Assembly: GCF_040685555.1 (NCBI RefSeq)
Contig: NZ_JBFBIK010000025.1
Coordinates: 1 to 64,000, forward strand
Source of the DNA: Sphaerisporangium sp040685555
GTDB taxonomy: Bacteria; Actinomycetota; Actinomycetes; Streptosporangiales; Streptosporangiaceae
Direction: 5' to 3'
DNA: 64,000 nt
The notes under the pieces are model-generated. The model was not told the DNA's origin, made no database searches, and saw only the letters and a program-made list of their open reading frames with translations. Shown here in pieces: positions 52,681-61,299 of the stretch (position 1 is the first letter of the stretch; each line of letters opens with the position of its first letter). The position numbers and the translations under genes are program-made.

Positions 52681-53340
52681 ATGACCGACGTGTTCGGCAA
52701 GGACGACCCGATCTCGGGCACCGAGCGCGAGCTCGGCAGCCGGCACCGCGACGGGGGCGAGACGCGGACCATCCTGATGCGACGGCGCTACGACGCCGAG
52801 GTCGAGGACGTCTGGGACGCCTGCACCGACCCCGACCGGCTGAGCCGCTTCTTCATGAAGCCCTCCGGCGACCTCCGGCAGGGCGGCACGTTCAGCTTCG
52901 AAGGCAACGCCGGCGGCAGGATCCTGCGCTGCGAACCGCCCCGGCGCCTCACGGTCACCTGGGTGTACGGGGAGGCGGGCGACCTTCCGGAGGACCAGGT
53001 CGAGCTGCGGCTGTCGCCCAGCGGCGACGGCACCGAGCTGGAGCTCGAACACTCCTCGTTCGGCAAGATCACCGGCTTGCTCCTCAACGATCCCGAGAAG
53101 GGCCTGTGGGGCCTCGGCGCCGGCTGGGAGCTGGGCCTGATCGCGCTCGGCACGTACCTTCGCGGGGAGTTTCCGGACGTCGCTCCCGCCGAGATCGGGA
53201 ACATGCCGGAGATCACCGACCTGGCCGACCGGATCAGCCTCGCCTGGGCGGCGGTGCTCGACAAGGCCGCGCCCGGCTCGGCCGCGAGCACGGCGTCCGA
53301 CTCGGCTGCGAGCACGACGTCCGATGAGGACCCGGCCTGA
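52681..53340 (+). CDS. SRPBCC/AHSA1 family protein
   Basis: 219 residues. The AHSA1 fold is seen in RRYDAEVEDVWDACTDPDRLSRFF and RILRCEPPRRLTVTWVY. A Ser/Ala-rich tail ends the protein. Third gene of the operon, 43 bp after VOC. Function likely binding a hydrophobic ligand. Confidence 0.9.
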   Translation: MTDVFGKDDPISGTERELGSRHRDGGETRTILMRRRYDAEVEDVWDACTDPDRLSRFFMKPSGDLRQGGTFSFEGNAGGRILRCEPPRRLTVTWVYGEAGDLPEDQVELRLSPSGDGTELELEHSSFGKITGLLLNDPEKGLWGLGAGWELGLIALGTYLRGEFPDVAPAEIGNMPEITDLADRISLAWAAVLDKAAPGSAASTASDSAASTTSDEDPA

Positions 53341-53358
53341 CCTTTTGCCGCCTTAGAG

Positions 53359-53387
53359 CCCCGGCGCCGCTGGCGGGCGCGCCGGGG
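53359..53387 (+). terminator. GC hairpin after the SRPBCC gene
   Basis: CCCCGGCG (53359-53366) pairs with CGCCGGGG (53380-53387); a loose T-rich stretch follows. Probable end of the ArsR operon. Confidence 0.7.
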
Positions 53388-54018
53388 TATTGCCCTTTTC
53401 ATAGCGATCTTATTGGCGATTCGCTGACATAATCCGAATCGCTTCCCCTGCTGCGGGTCATCACGTCTCACTGCTTAAATGCGAAGCCTTCCGATTGCCA
53501 GGGAATGGTAATAATAGAGGGCCTTGCCGATTCACATGATCCTTAGGGCGGATCGGCCCGCCGATAAGCCAGGCCAGCATGTCTTAATATTTCGCGACAA
53601 ATCCCGATTTATACCCCGAGCCGACACGCCCGATGAGCCGGATGTCGCCGACGGCCACTCCCATGATCAGCGACCGGACGGGCACCATACCACCAGGTCA
53701 CCGACCCCGACATCGATCGGCGAAGAACGATCACGTCCGGACAAAACACTTTTTGGAGTTCCTCCTGAAACGGGAAGTCCGCGAAGCTTAGACGGACATG
53801 AGTAGCGTTGGGGTGTTTGTACGGGTACCGCTCGTGGAACCGTATCCGTAGACCGAGGCCATGATTCGCGGAGGATCACAGAAGGCGTTGTTTCTGGCAG
53901 TCCGACCGATATCAGCGATATACGTGTGGCTAGTCTGTGATGGGTGAGTTAGGAGATTTGAGACGCACGCACCCCTTGAAAGGATCCAGCACGTCGGCCG
54001 CCTTGAGAGGAGAGCCCG
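53388..54018 (+). promoter_or_regulatory. AT-richer leader of the diaminobutyrate/Pls operon
   Basis: About 630 bp without a convincing gene, less GC-rich than either side. It contains inverted repeats: GCGATTCG-N11-CGAATCGC (53416-53442), TACGGGTAC-N13-GTATCCGTA with one mismatch (53820-53850), and ATATC-AGC-GATAT (53909-53921). Promoter and operator sites of the downstream operon should lie here. A 93-codon frame at 53524-53805 lacks family signal and a good start. Confidence 0.5.
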
Positions 54019-55401
54019 ATGACTCTGGCCGATCGCAGCGCCAAATCCACCACGTTGCCCTATCCCTATGTTGAGAGTGATCTTCCAGGCCCGCGCTCCG
54101 CGGAACTGCTCGCCCGGCAGGCTCAGCGGGAGTCGAACGCGCGGACCTACCCGCGCCGCCTTCCCCTGGCCATCGCCGACGCATCCGGCAGCTTCCTGCG
54201 CGACCTCGACGGCAACACCTTCATCGACTTCCTGACCGGCGCGGGGGTCCTGTCGCTCGGGCACAACCACCCCGAACTGGTACGAGCCGTGACCGGACAG
54301 CTCAACCGCCTCACGCATGGCCTCGACTTCCCGACGCCGGCCAAGGACGCGTTCACCGAGGCACAGCTGTCCATGCTGCCCCCGGGCCTGCGCGACAGCA
54401 TGAAGATCCATTTTTGCGGGCCCTCGGGAGGTGACGCCGTCGATGCCGCGATCAAGCTCTGCAAGATCGCGACCGGCCGGGGAGACGTCATCGCCTTCCA
54501 GGGCGGGTTCCACGGCAGCGGCCACGCGGCGATGGCCCTCAGCGGGCTCGTACGGCAGAAGCAGCCCGTACGAAACGGTGTCCCGGGGATCCACTTCTTC
54601 CCCTACTCGTACTGCACCCGCTGCCCGCTCGGCCTCATGCCCGAGACGTGCGGCACCAACTGCGCCGGACACCTCGAACAGTCGCTGCACGACAAGAACG
54701 GCGGCATCCCGCTGCCGGCCGCGGTGATCCTGGAGATGGTGCAGGGCGAAGGCGGGGTGATCCCGGCCCGCAAGGAGTTCGTCCAGCGGGTGCGCGCTCT
54801 GACCCGCGAGCTCGACATCCCGCTCATCGTGGACGAGGTGCAGACCGGATGCGGGCGTACGGGTACCTGGTTCGCCTTCGAGCAGTACGACATCGAACCC
54901 GATGTGATCGTCGCGTCCAAGGCCCTGAGCGGCATCGGCCTCCCGGTCGCGATCATCATGTACGACCAGCGGCTGGACGTCTGGGCACCGGGCGCGCACA
55001 TCGGGACCTTCCGGGGTAACCAGCTGGCGTTCGCCGCCGGAGCCGAGGCCGTGCGCATCATGCGGCGCGACGACGTGCTGGCCAACGTCCGGGAGCGCGG
55101 CGAGCAGATCGCCGACCGGCTCGCCATGCTGCCGAAGAACCCGTGGGTGCGCGAGGTGCGCGGCCTCGGCCTGATGTGGGGAGTCGAGCTCGCCGATCCG
55201 CTCGACGGGAGCCCGGCCACCGAGCTGGCGCACGAGGTACAGGCCGCCGCGCTGCGCCGAGGGCTGATCATCGAGCTCGGCGGGCGTGACGACTGCGTCC
55301 TGCGGATCCTCCCTCCGCTGAACGTGAGCGCCGACGTCGTCGACACCGCGTGTTCCATCCTCGTCGACGCCATCGACGAGCGCTGCCTGGTGGCGGCCTG
55401 A
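54019..55401 (+). CDS. Diaminobutyrate--2-oxoglutarate aminotransferase (class III)
   Basis: 460 residues. It should convert L-aspartate 4-semialdehyde and glutamate into L-2,4-diaminobutyrate. The PLP Lys is Lys301 in VIVASKALSGIGLP, and the PLP Asp is in LIVDEVQTGCGRTG. GAGVLSLGHNHPELV, FCGPSGGDAVDAAIKL and FQGGFHG are hallmarks of the EctB/Dat subgroup. No ectA or ectC is nearby, so it is not an ectoine operon. GAGGAGAG precedes the ATG. The Pls-type synthetase gene starts 44 bp downstream, making diaminobutyrate the likely monomer. Confidence 0.88.
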   Translation: MTLADRSAKSTTLPYPYVESDLPGPRSAELLARQAQRESNARTYPRRLPLAIADASGSFLRDLDGNTFIDFLTGAGVLSLGHNHPELVRAVTGQLNRLTHGLDFPTPAKDAFTEAQLSMLPPGLRDSMKIHFCGPSGGDAVDAAIKLCKIATGRGDVIAFQGGFHGSGHAAMALSGLVRQKQPVRNGVPGIHFFPYSYCTRCPLGLMPETCGTNCAGHLEQSLHDKNGGIPLPAAVILEMVQGEGGVIPARKEFVQRVRALTRELDIPLIVDEVQTGCGRTGTWFAFEQYDIEPDVIVASKALSGIGLPVAIIMYDQRLDVWAPGAHIGTFRGNQLAFAAGAEAVRIMRRDDVLANVRERGEQIADRLAMLPKNPWVREVRGLGLMWGVELADPLDGSPATELAHEVQAAALRRGLIIELGGRDDCVLRILPPLNVSADVVDTACSILVDAIDERCLVAA

Positions 55402-55445
55402 GCCGGTCCGGCACCAGGGCATCTGTGGTGGTTGATGGAGGCAGC

Positions 55446-58400
55446 ATGACCAGACAGGCCGACGTCCAGGACGTTCAGCGCTCCGATCCGAGGCCGGGCG
55501 ATCAGATCCTGATCGGCGCGAAGAGCCCGCATTCGGCCTGGCCAGGGGGCGGGGACAGGCTCGAGTCGCTGTTCGAGGAGCAGTGCGACCGGCTGCGGGC
55601 CGCCGGCCTCGGCGACCGGCGGGCGGTGGACGCGGGCGACGTCGTGCTCACCTACGACGAGCTGGACGCGCGGGCGAACCGGCTCGCCCGATATCTGCTG
55701 AAGCGAGGCGCCCGGCCGGGGGACCGGATCGCCCTGCTGTTCGATCACGCCGTGCACTCCTATGCCGGCATGCTGGCCGTCCTCAAGATCAACGCGGCGT
55801 ACGTGCCGATGGACGCCGGTTTCCCCGCCGACCGGCTGGCGTACATCGTCCAGGACGCCGGGGTGCGGATGGTGCTCTCCCTGTCGCACCTGCGGGGCCG
55901 CGTCGAGCACGTCGACGCCGAGATCCTCTTCCTCGACGAAGCGGAGATCCCGGTCGCCGCCGAGGACGACCGGCGCCTCACGGACGACGAGCGAGGCAAG
56001 CCGGTCGACGAGCTCTGCTACATCATCTACACGTCGGGCTCGACGGGCAGGCCCAAGGGCGTGGCGATCCAGCACGCCGGCATCTGCAACTTCGTCCGCG
56101 TCGCGGCCGGGGCGTACGAGATGCGGGCGGGCGATCGGGTCTACCAGGGCATGACCATCGCCTTCGACTTCTCGGTCGAGGAGATCTGGGTGCCCCTGCT
56201 GTCCGGGGCGACCCTGGTCCCGCGACCGCCGGGCGTCACGCTGCTCGGCCGGGAGCTGTGGGAGTTCCTCCGGGCGGGCCGGGTCACCGCGCTGTGCTGC
56301 GTCCCGACCCTGCTGGCGACCCTCGACCAGGACCTTCCGGACCTTCGCTTCCTGCTGGTCTCCGGGGAGGCCTGCCCGCCCGACCTCGTACGCCGCTGGC
56401 ACCGGCCCGGCCGCAGGTTCCTCAACGTGTACGGCCCGACGGAGGCCACCGTCACCGCCACCTGGAAGGTGCTCCACCCGGGCGAGCCGGTGACCCTCGG
56501 CGTCCCGCTGCCGACCTACTCCGTCGTGATCCTCGATCCGGCCAAGGCACGGGTGCTACCCCCCGGTGAGCTGGGCGAGATCGGCATCGCCGGGATCGGC
56601 CTGGCCGGCGGGTACGTCAACCGCGGCGATCTCACAGAACGGGCCTTCATCCCGGACTTCCTCGGGCTGCCCGACAACCCGTCGGGCCGGATCTACCGGA
56701 CCGGAGACCTCGGCCGGGTCAACGACGACGGCGAGATCGAGTACCACGGCCGTATCGACACCCAGGTCCAGATCAACGGATACCGCATCGAACTGGCCGA
56801 GATCGAGTCGGTCCTGCTCCAGGTGCCCGGGGTCGCGCAGGCCGTGGTCGACACCTACGAGCCCGAGCCCGGGGTCGTCGAGCTGGTCGCCTACTACAGT
56901 CCCCGCGAGGACACCCCCGGCCTCGGCCAGGAGGACATCTACCGGCGGCTGCGCGGGCGCCTTCCCGGCTACATGGTCCCCGCCTACGTGGAGCAGCTTC
57001 CCGACATCCCGATGCTGCTGAGCAACAAGGCCGACCGCAAGAACCTCCCGCCGCCGAAGGGCCCTCGTTGCCTGTCCACCAGGCAGGCCTACGTCGCCCC
57101 GTCGACCGCCGCCGAGAGCGTTCTGGCCGGCACGCTGGCCGATGTCGTGTGCCTCGAACAGGTGTCTGTCGACAGCCACTTCTTCGACGAGCTGGGGGCG
57201 AACTCGCTGCTGATGGCACGCTTCTGCGCCCGCGTAAGGGAGCGGGCGGACCTCGCGCCGGTGTCGATGAAGGACGTCTACCTGCACCCCACGGTCAGAA
57301 GCCTCGCCGCGGCCCTCGCGGACGCGGCGCCCGCCGCCGAGCCGCCGGTCCCGGAATCGAGACCCGCGGCGAGCACGGCGCGCTATCTCCTGTGCGGAGC
57401 CCTGCAACTCCTGCTGTTCCTCGGCTACGCCTACCTCGCCGCTTCTGTGCTGGTGGGCGCCTACCGATGGATCTCGGGGGCCACCGGTCCCGTGGACCTC
57501 TACCTGCGGTCACTGGTGTCCGGCGGCGCGATCTTCATCGCGCTGTGCACCATCCCGATCGTGGCGAAATGGGCGCTCGTCGGCCGCTGGAAACCCGGGG
57601 AGATACCCATCTGGAGCCTGGCCTACCTGCGGTTCTGGACCGTGAAGACGCTCGTCAGGCGAAATCCGATGGCGCTCTTCGCCGGTTCCCCGCTCTACGT
57701 GCTGTATCTCAGGGCGCTGGGGGCCAGGATCGGTCCCGGCGTCGTCATCCTGTCCAAGAACGTTCCCGTGTGCACCGATCTGCTCGCGATCGGCGGCGGC
57801 ACGGTCATCCGTAAGGACTCGTACTTCCCCTGCTACCGGGCCCGTGCGGGCGTGATCGAGACGGGGCCGATCACCCTCGGAAAGGACGCGTTCGTCGGCG
57901 AGGCGACGGTGATCGACATCGGCGCCACGCTCGGCGACGGGGCCCAGCTCGGGCACTCCTCGTCTCTCCAGTCGTCCCAATCCGTTCCGGACGGCGGGCG
58001 CTGGCACGGGTCCCCGGCACAGCACACCACCACCGACTACCGGGCGATCGAACCCGCCGCCTGCGGCACCTGGCGCAGGGCCAGGTTCGGCGCCGTGCAA
58101 CTGCTGAGCGCGCTGCTCGTGTACGTCCCGCTCGTGATCGGCGGCACGTACCTGCTCGGCACCCAGGTGCCGAGCCTCGCCGCGCTCACAGGCGCCCCCG
58201 GATCCGCGCCACCGGCGGGCGGGCAGCTGTACCGGGACGCATTGGTCACCTCGGGCGTGCTGTTCTTCGGCGCCATCCTGGCCGGGCTCGCCCTGGTGGC
58301 CACCGTTCCCCGCCTGCTGAACCTCGCGCTCACGCCGGGCGAGGTCTATCCCTTGTACGGCTTCCGGTACGGGGCGATGCGAGCGATCACGCGGATCACC

Positions 58401-59510
58401 AACGTGCCGTTCTTCATGTACCTCTTCGGCGACAGCTCGTACGTCGTCCACTTTCTCCGCGCCGTCGGATACAGGCTGTCCACGGTCGAGCAGACGGGGT
58501 CGAACTTCGGCCTGGAGCTCAAGCACGAGACGCCGTACCTGACCTCCGTCGGCAGCGGCACGATGGTCTCCGACGGGTTGTCGATCATGAACGCGGACTA
58601 CTCCAGCACGTCGTTCCGCGTGTCACGCACGTCGGTCGGCGCGCGAACGTTCGTCGGGAACAACGTCGCCTACCCGCCGCAGAGCCGCGCCGGCGACAAC
58701 TGCCTCCTCGCGACGAAGGTCATGATCCCCATCGACGGTCACCTGCGGCAGGACGTCGGGCTGCTGGGCTCGCCGTGCTTCGAGATCCCGCGCTCGGTGC
58801 AGCGCGACAGCGGCTTCGACCATCTGAAGACCGGGGAGGAGTTCCGCCGCCGCCTCGCGGCCAAGAACAGGCACAACCTCGTGACCATGGCGCTGTACCT
58901 GCTCGTGCGGTGGATCTACGTGTTCGGCGTCATCTTACTGTCCCTGCTGGCCTTCAGCCTGTACGACCTCTTCGGCACGGCGGTCATCGCCGCGGACATC
59001 GTCCTCACCCTGGTGTTCACCACCGGCTACTTCGTGCTGGCCGAACGCGTCGCCATCGGGTTCGGGAGGCTGGAGCCGAGGTTCTGCTCGATCTACCAGC
59101 CGTATTACTGGTGGCAGGAGCGTTACTGGAAGCTCAGCGTGACGACACATCTGGACGTGCTCAACGGCACCCCGTTCAAGAACCTGTTCTGGCGGCTGCT
59201 GGGCGTGAGGCTGGGACGAAGGGTGTTCGACGACGGCGGCTACATGCCGGAGAAGACGCTGGTCACCCTCGGCAGCGACTCGACGCTGGCGGAGGGGAGC
59301 CTGATCCAGGCGCACTCGCTGGAGGACGGCACGTTCAAGTCCGACCACATCGTGATCGGGGAAGGCTGCAGCGTCGGCACCAGGGCCCTCGTGCACTACG
59401 GCGCCCGGATGGGCGACGGCGCCGTCCTCGACCCCGACTCCTTCCTGATGAAGGGCGAGGAGCTCGCCCCCCACGCGCGATGGCAGGGCAATCCGGCCAA
59501 ACAGATCTAG
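55446..59510 (+). CDS. Pls-type membrane NRPS, predicted cationic homopoly(amino acid) synthetase
   Basis: 1354 residues. The adenylation domain (about 60-560) has IIYTSGSTGRPKG (A3), FDFSVEE (A4), NVYGPTEATV (A5), YRTGDLGR (A7) and SNKADRK (A10). The thiolation site is Ser587 in LGANSLL. Six membrane helices in three pairs (about 646-675/685-715, 878-905/929-960, 1144-1178/1178-1205) separate three soluble tandem domains with hexapeptide-like strands; there is no standard condensation domain (HHxxxDG absent) and no thioesterase. This is the architecture of epsilon-poly-L-lysine synthetase. The product is probably an isopeptide-linked polymer made at the membrane. The ATG at 55446 has GGAGG upstream. 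Confidence 0.9.
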   Translation: MTRQADVQDVQRSDPRPGDQILIGAKSPHSAWPGGGDRLESLFEEQCDRLRAAGLGDRRAVDAGDVVLTYDELDARANRLARYLLKRGARPGDRIALLFDHAVHSYAGMLAVLKINAAYVPMDAGFPADRLAYIVQDAGVRMVLSLSHLRGRVEHVDAEILFLDEAEIPVAAEDDRRLTDDERGKPVDELCYIIYTSGSTGRPKGVAIQHAGICNFVRVAAGAYEMRAGDRVYQGMTIAFDFSVEEIWVPLLSGATLVPRPPGVTLLGRELWEFLRAGRVTALCCVPTLLATLDQDLPDLRFLLVSGEACPPDLVRRWHRPGRRFLNVYGPTEATVTATWKVLHPGEPVTLGVPLPTYSVVILDPAKARVLPPGELGEIGIAGIGLAGGYVNRGDLTERAFIPDFLGLPDNPSGRIYRTGDLGRVNDDGEIEYHGRIDTQVQINGYRIELAEIESVLLQVPGVAQAVVDTYEPEPGVVELVAYYSPREDTPGLGQEDIYRRLRGRLPGYMVPAYVEQLPDIPMLLSNKADRKNLPPPKGPRCLSTRQAYVAPSTAAESVLAGTLADVVCLEQVSVDSHFFDELGANSLLMARFCARVRERADLAPVSMKDVYLHPTVRSLAAALADAAPAAEPPVPESRPAASTARYLLCGALQLLLFLGYAYLAASVLVGAYRWISGATGPVDLYLRSLVSGGAIFIALCTIPIVAKWALVGRWKPGEIPIWSLAYLRFWTVKTLVRRNPMALFAGSPLYVLYLRALGARIGPGVVILSKNVPVCTDLLAIGGGTVIRKDSYFPCYRARAGVIETGPITLGKDAFVGEATVIDIGATLGDGAQLGHSSSLQSSQSVPDGGRWHGSPAQHTTTDYRAIEPAACGTWRRARFGAVQLLSALLVYVPLVIGGTYLLGTQVPSLAALTGAPGSAPPAGGQLYRDALVTSGVLFFGAILAGLALVATVPRLLNLALTPGEVYPLYGFRYGAMRAITRITNVPFFMYLFGDSSYVVHFLRAVGYRLSTVEQTGSNFGLELKHETPYLTSVGSGTMVSDGLSIMNADYSSTSFRVSRTSVGARTFVGNNVAYPPQSRAGDNCLLATKVMIPIDGHLRQDVGLLGSPCFEIPRSVQRDSGFDHLKTGEEFRRRLAAKNRHNLVTMALYLLVRWIYVFGVILLSLLAFSLYDLFGTAVIAADIVLTLVFTTGYFVLAERVAIGFGRLEPRFCSIYQPYYWWQERYWKLSVTTHLDVLNGTPFKNLFWRLLGVRLGRRVFDDGGYMPEKTLVTLGSDSTLAEGSLIQAHSLEDGTFKSDHIVIGEGCSVGTRALVHYGARMGDGAVLDPDSFLMKGEELAPHARWQGNPAKQI

Positions 59511-59591
59511 CCCTTGCTCACCACCTCAGTCAGGGCAGGAGCAGGCAACTGGAGAAGTACGGCTTCATCGAGGTGCCCTGAAGCCTCGGCC

Positions 59592-60173
59592 TCAGCGCGT
59601 GGCGGCCCGGTAGCGCAGACCGTCCATCAGCAGGTCGAGCAGGCGGCGAGCCTGGTCGCGCTGGGCGGGTTCGCCGGCGGCGAGCGACACCCCACCGAGG
59701 CTCGCCAGCACATCGCCCGGTTCGGTGTCCGACCGTACGGTCCCGGCCGCCGCGCCTGCCTGGAGCAGCATCGAGATCGCGGCGACCAGCCGGTCACGGC
59801 TCTGCTCGTACGGGTTGCCGCCGGAGGCGATGACCGCGCGCAACGCGTCGGCCATGCCGCGCTTGGTCGTCATGTAATCGACGAAGTGATCCATCCAGGT
59901 GCGTGTCGCCTCGTCGGGCGGCATGGTGCGCAGAAGCTCCGCCGCGGCGTCGCACAGCCTCGTGAGCTCGTTGCGGTACGCCGCCTCGATGAGCGCCTCG
60001 CGACTCGGGAAGTGGCGGTACAGCGTGCCGATGCCGACACCCGCGGCCTTCGCGATCGCGTCGAGCGTGACGTCCGGCCCGTCCTTGGAGAACGCGAGCA
60101 CGGCGACGTCGAGCAGACGATCGCGGTTGCGCCGCGCGTCGGCGCGCAGCGGTCGGGGCCCGGTGGCCGGCAC
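59592..60173 (-). CDS. TetR/AcrR family regulator
   Basis: 193 residues. The HTH is VTLDAIAKAAGVGIGTLYRHFPSREALIEAA. The ligand domain is Ala/Leu-rich and divergent. GTG at 60173 is chosen because GGAGGAGG lies just upstream; the longer frame to 60251 would run into the operator. Divergent from the SDR gene at 60343, which it probably represses. Confidence 0.9.
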   Translation of the reverse strand: MPATGPRPLRADARRNRDRLLDVAVLAFSKDGPDVTLDAIAKAAGVGIGTLYRHFPSREALIEAAYRNELTRLCDAAAELLRTMPPDEATRTWMDHFVDYMTTKRGMADALRAVIASGGNPYEQSRDRLVAAISMLLQAGAAAGTVRSDTEPGDVLASLGGVSLAAGEPAQRDQARRLLDLLMDGLRYRAATR

Positions 60174-60231
60174 GACTCCTCCTCCTTCGTCCGTGTTCAA
60201 CGTCAACTGTCCCACTTCGGGCCTCGGCTTG

Positions 60232-60255
60232 CTAAACGGAGGCTGCTCCATTTAG
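60232..60255. promoter_or_regulatory. Imperfect palindrome, probable TetR operator 1
   Basis: CTAAACGGAG - GCTG - CTCCATTTAG: 10-bp arms with one mismatch, in the gap between tetR and the SDR gene. Confidence 0.6.
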
Positions 60256-60269
60256 AGTGCTTAACGTAG

Positions 60270-60286
60270 CGGAGGTTCCTCCGTTT
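60270..60286. promoter_or_regulatory. Probable TetR operator 2
   Basis: CGGAGG-TT-CCTCCG followed by TTT recreates the half-site CTCCGTTT of operator 1, 14 bp away. The second half-site (AGCGGAG) is imperfect. Confidence 0.45.
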
Positions 60287-60342
60287 GACAGCGTACCGGC
60301 TGGCCGCTCGATTTGGGTGGCCAAACCAGACGGGGAAATATC

Positions 60343-61275
60343 ATGACCATCACCACGCCGTTCGGCGCCCAGTCCACAGCCGCCGAGGTCGTCGACGGCA
60401 TCGATCTCACCGGCCGCCGCGCCATCGTGACCGGCGGGGCCTCCGGCATCGGCATCGAGACCGCGCGGGCCCTCGCCGGAGCGGGCGCGGAGGTCACGCT
60501 GGCCGTCCGCGACCTCGACGCGGGTGAGCGCACCGCGAACGACATCATCGCGACCACCGGCAACAAGCAGGTCCTCGTCGCATCGCTCGACCTCGCCGAC
60601 CGGGCGTCCGTGGCGGCCTTCGTCACCGCCTGGGACGGCCCGCTGCACATCCTCGTCAACAACGCCGGCGTGATGGCCTCGCCAGAGACGCGCACGCCCG
60701 AGGGCTGGGAACTGCAGTTCGCCACCAACCACCTCGGCCACTTCGGCCTCACCACGGGACTCCACCAGGCACTCGCGGCGGCCGGCGGCGCGCGTGTCGT
60801 GTCGGTCAGTTCCAGCGCGCACCTGCGCTCGCCGATCGTGTTCGAGGACATCCACTTCCTGGAGCGCGCCTACGAGCCGTGGTCCGCGTACGGGCAGTCC
60901 AAGACGGCCAACGTCCTGTTCGCCGTCGAGGCGACCAGGCGCTGGGCGAACGACGGCATCACCGTCAACTCGCTGATGCCCGGCGGCATCCGCACCAACC
61001 TGCAGCGACACATCACCGAAGAAGACCTGCAGCGGATGCGCAGCCAGACGGGCGCCGGGTCGTTCACGTGGAAGACGCCCGAGCAGGGCGCCGCCACCTC
61101 CGTGCTGGTCGCCACGTCTCCTCTGCTCGAAGGCATCGGCGGCCGGTACTTCGAGGACTGCGGCGAGGCGGGGCCGAACCAGCCGGGCACCCGCAGCGGC
61201 GTCGCCGCGTACGCCCTCGACCCCGAGGCGGCCACCCGCCTCTGGGAACTCTCCATCGACACCCTTGCCGCGTGA
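60343..61275 (+). CDS. SDR family NAD(P)-dependent oxidoreductase
   Basis: 310 residues. TGGASGIG (nucleotide motif), VNNAGVM, SVSSSAH (catalytic Ser) and AYGQSK (Tyr-Lys) are all present. Closest in pattern to retinol-dehydrogenase/WW-oxidoreductase-like SDRs. ATG at 60343; the frame extends ten codons upstream without support. Likely target of the divergent TetR. Confidence 0.92.
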   Translation: MTITTPFGAQSTAAEVVDGIDLTGRRAIVTGGASGIGIETARALAGAGAEVTLAVRDLDAGERTANDIIATTGNKQVLVASLDLADRASVAAFVTAWDGPLHILVNNAGVMASPETRTPEGWELQFATNHLGHFGLTTGLHQALAAAGGARVVSVSSSAHLRSPIVFEDIHFLERAYEPWSAYGQSKTANVLFAVEATRRWANDGITVNSLMPGGIRTNLQRHITEEDLQRMRSQTGAGSFTWKTPEQGAATSVLVATSPLLEGIGGRYFEDCGEAGPNQPGTRSGVAAYALDPEAATRLWELSIDTLAA

Positions 61276-61299
61276 CCAGGGGCCCGCGAGGGCGGGCGC

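Noticed and set aside
53524..53805. 93-codon frame in the leader of the polymer operon
   Set aside because: TTG start without ribosome site, polar low-information sequence, no family match; treated as noncoding leader.
54019..55401. Ectoine synthesis (ectB)
   Set aside because: The enzyme type fits, but no ectA, ectC or ectD is adjacent, and the neighbour is a Pls-type synthetase.
53788..56477. Long minus-strand frames (544 and 624 codons) over the diaminobutyrate/Pls genes
   Set aside because: Both lie opposite strongly conserved coding sequence and show no family features.
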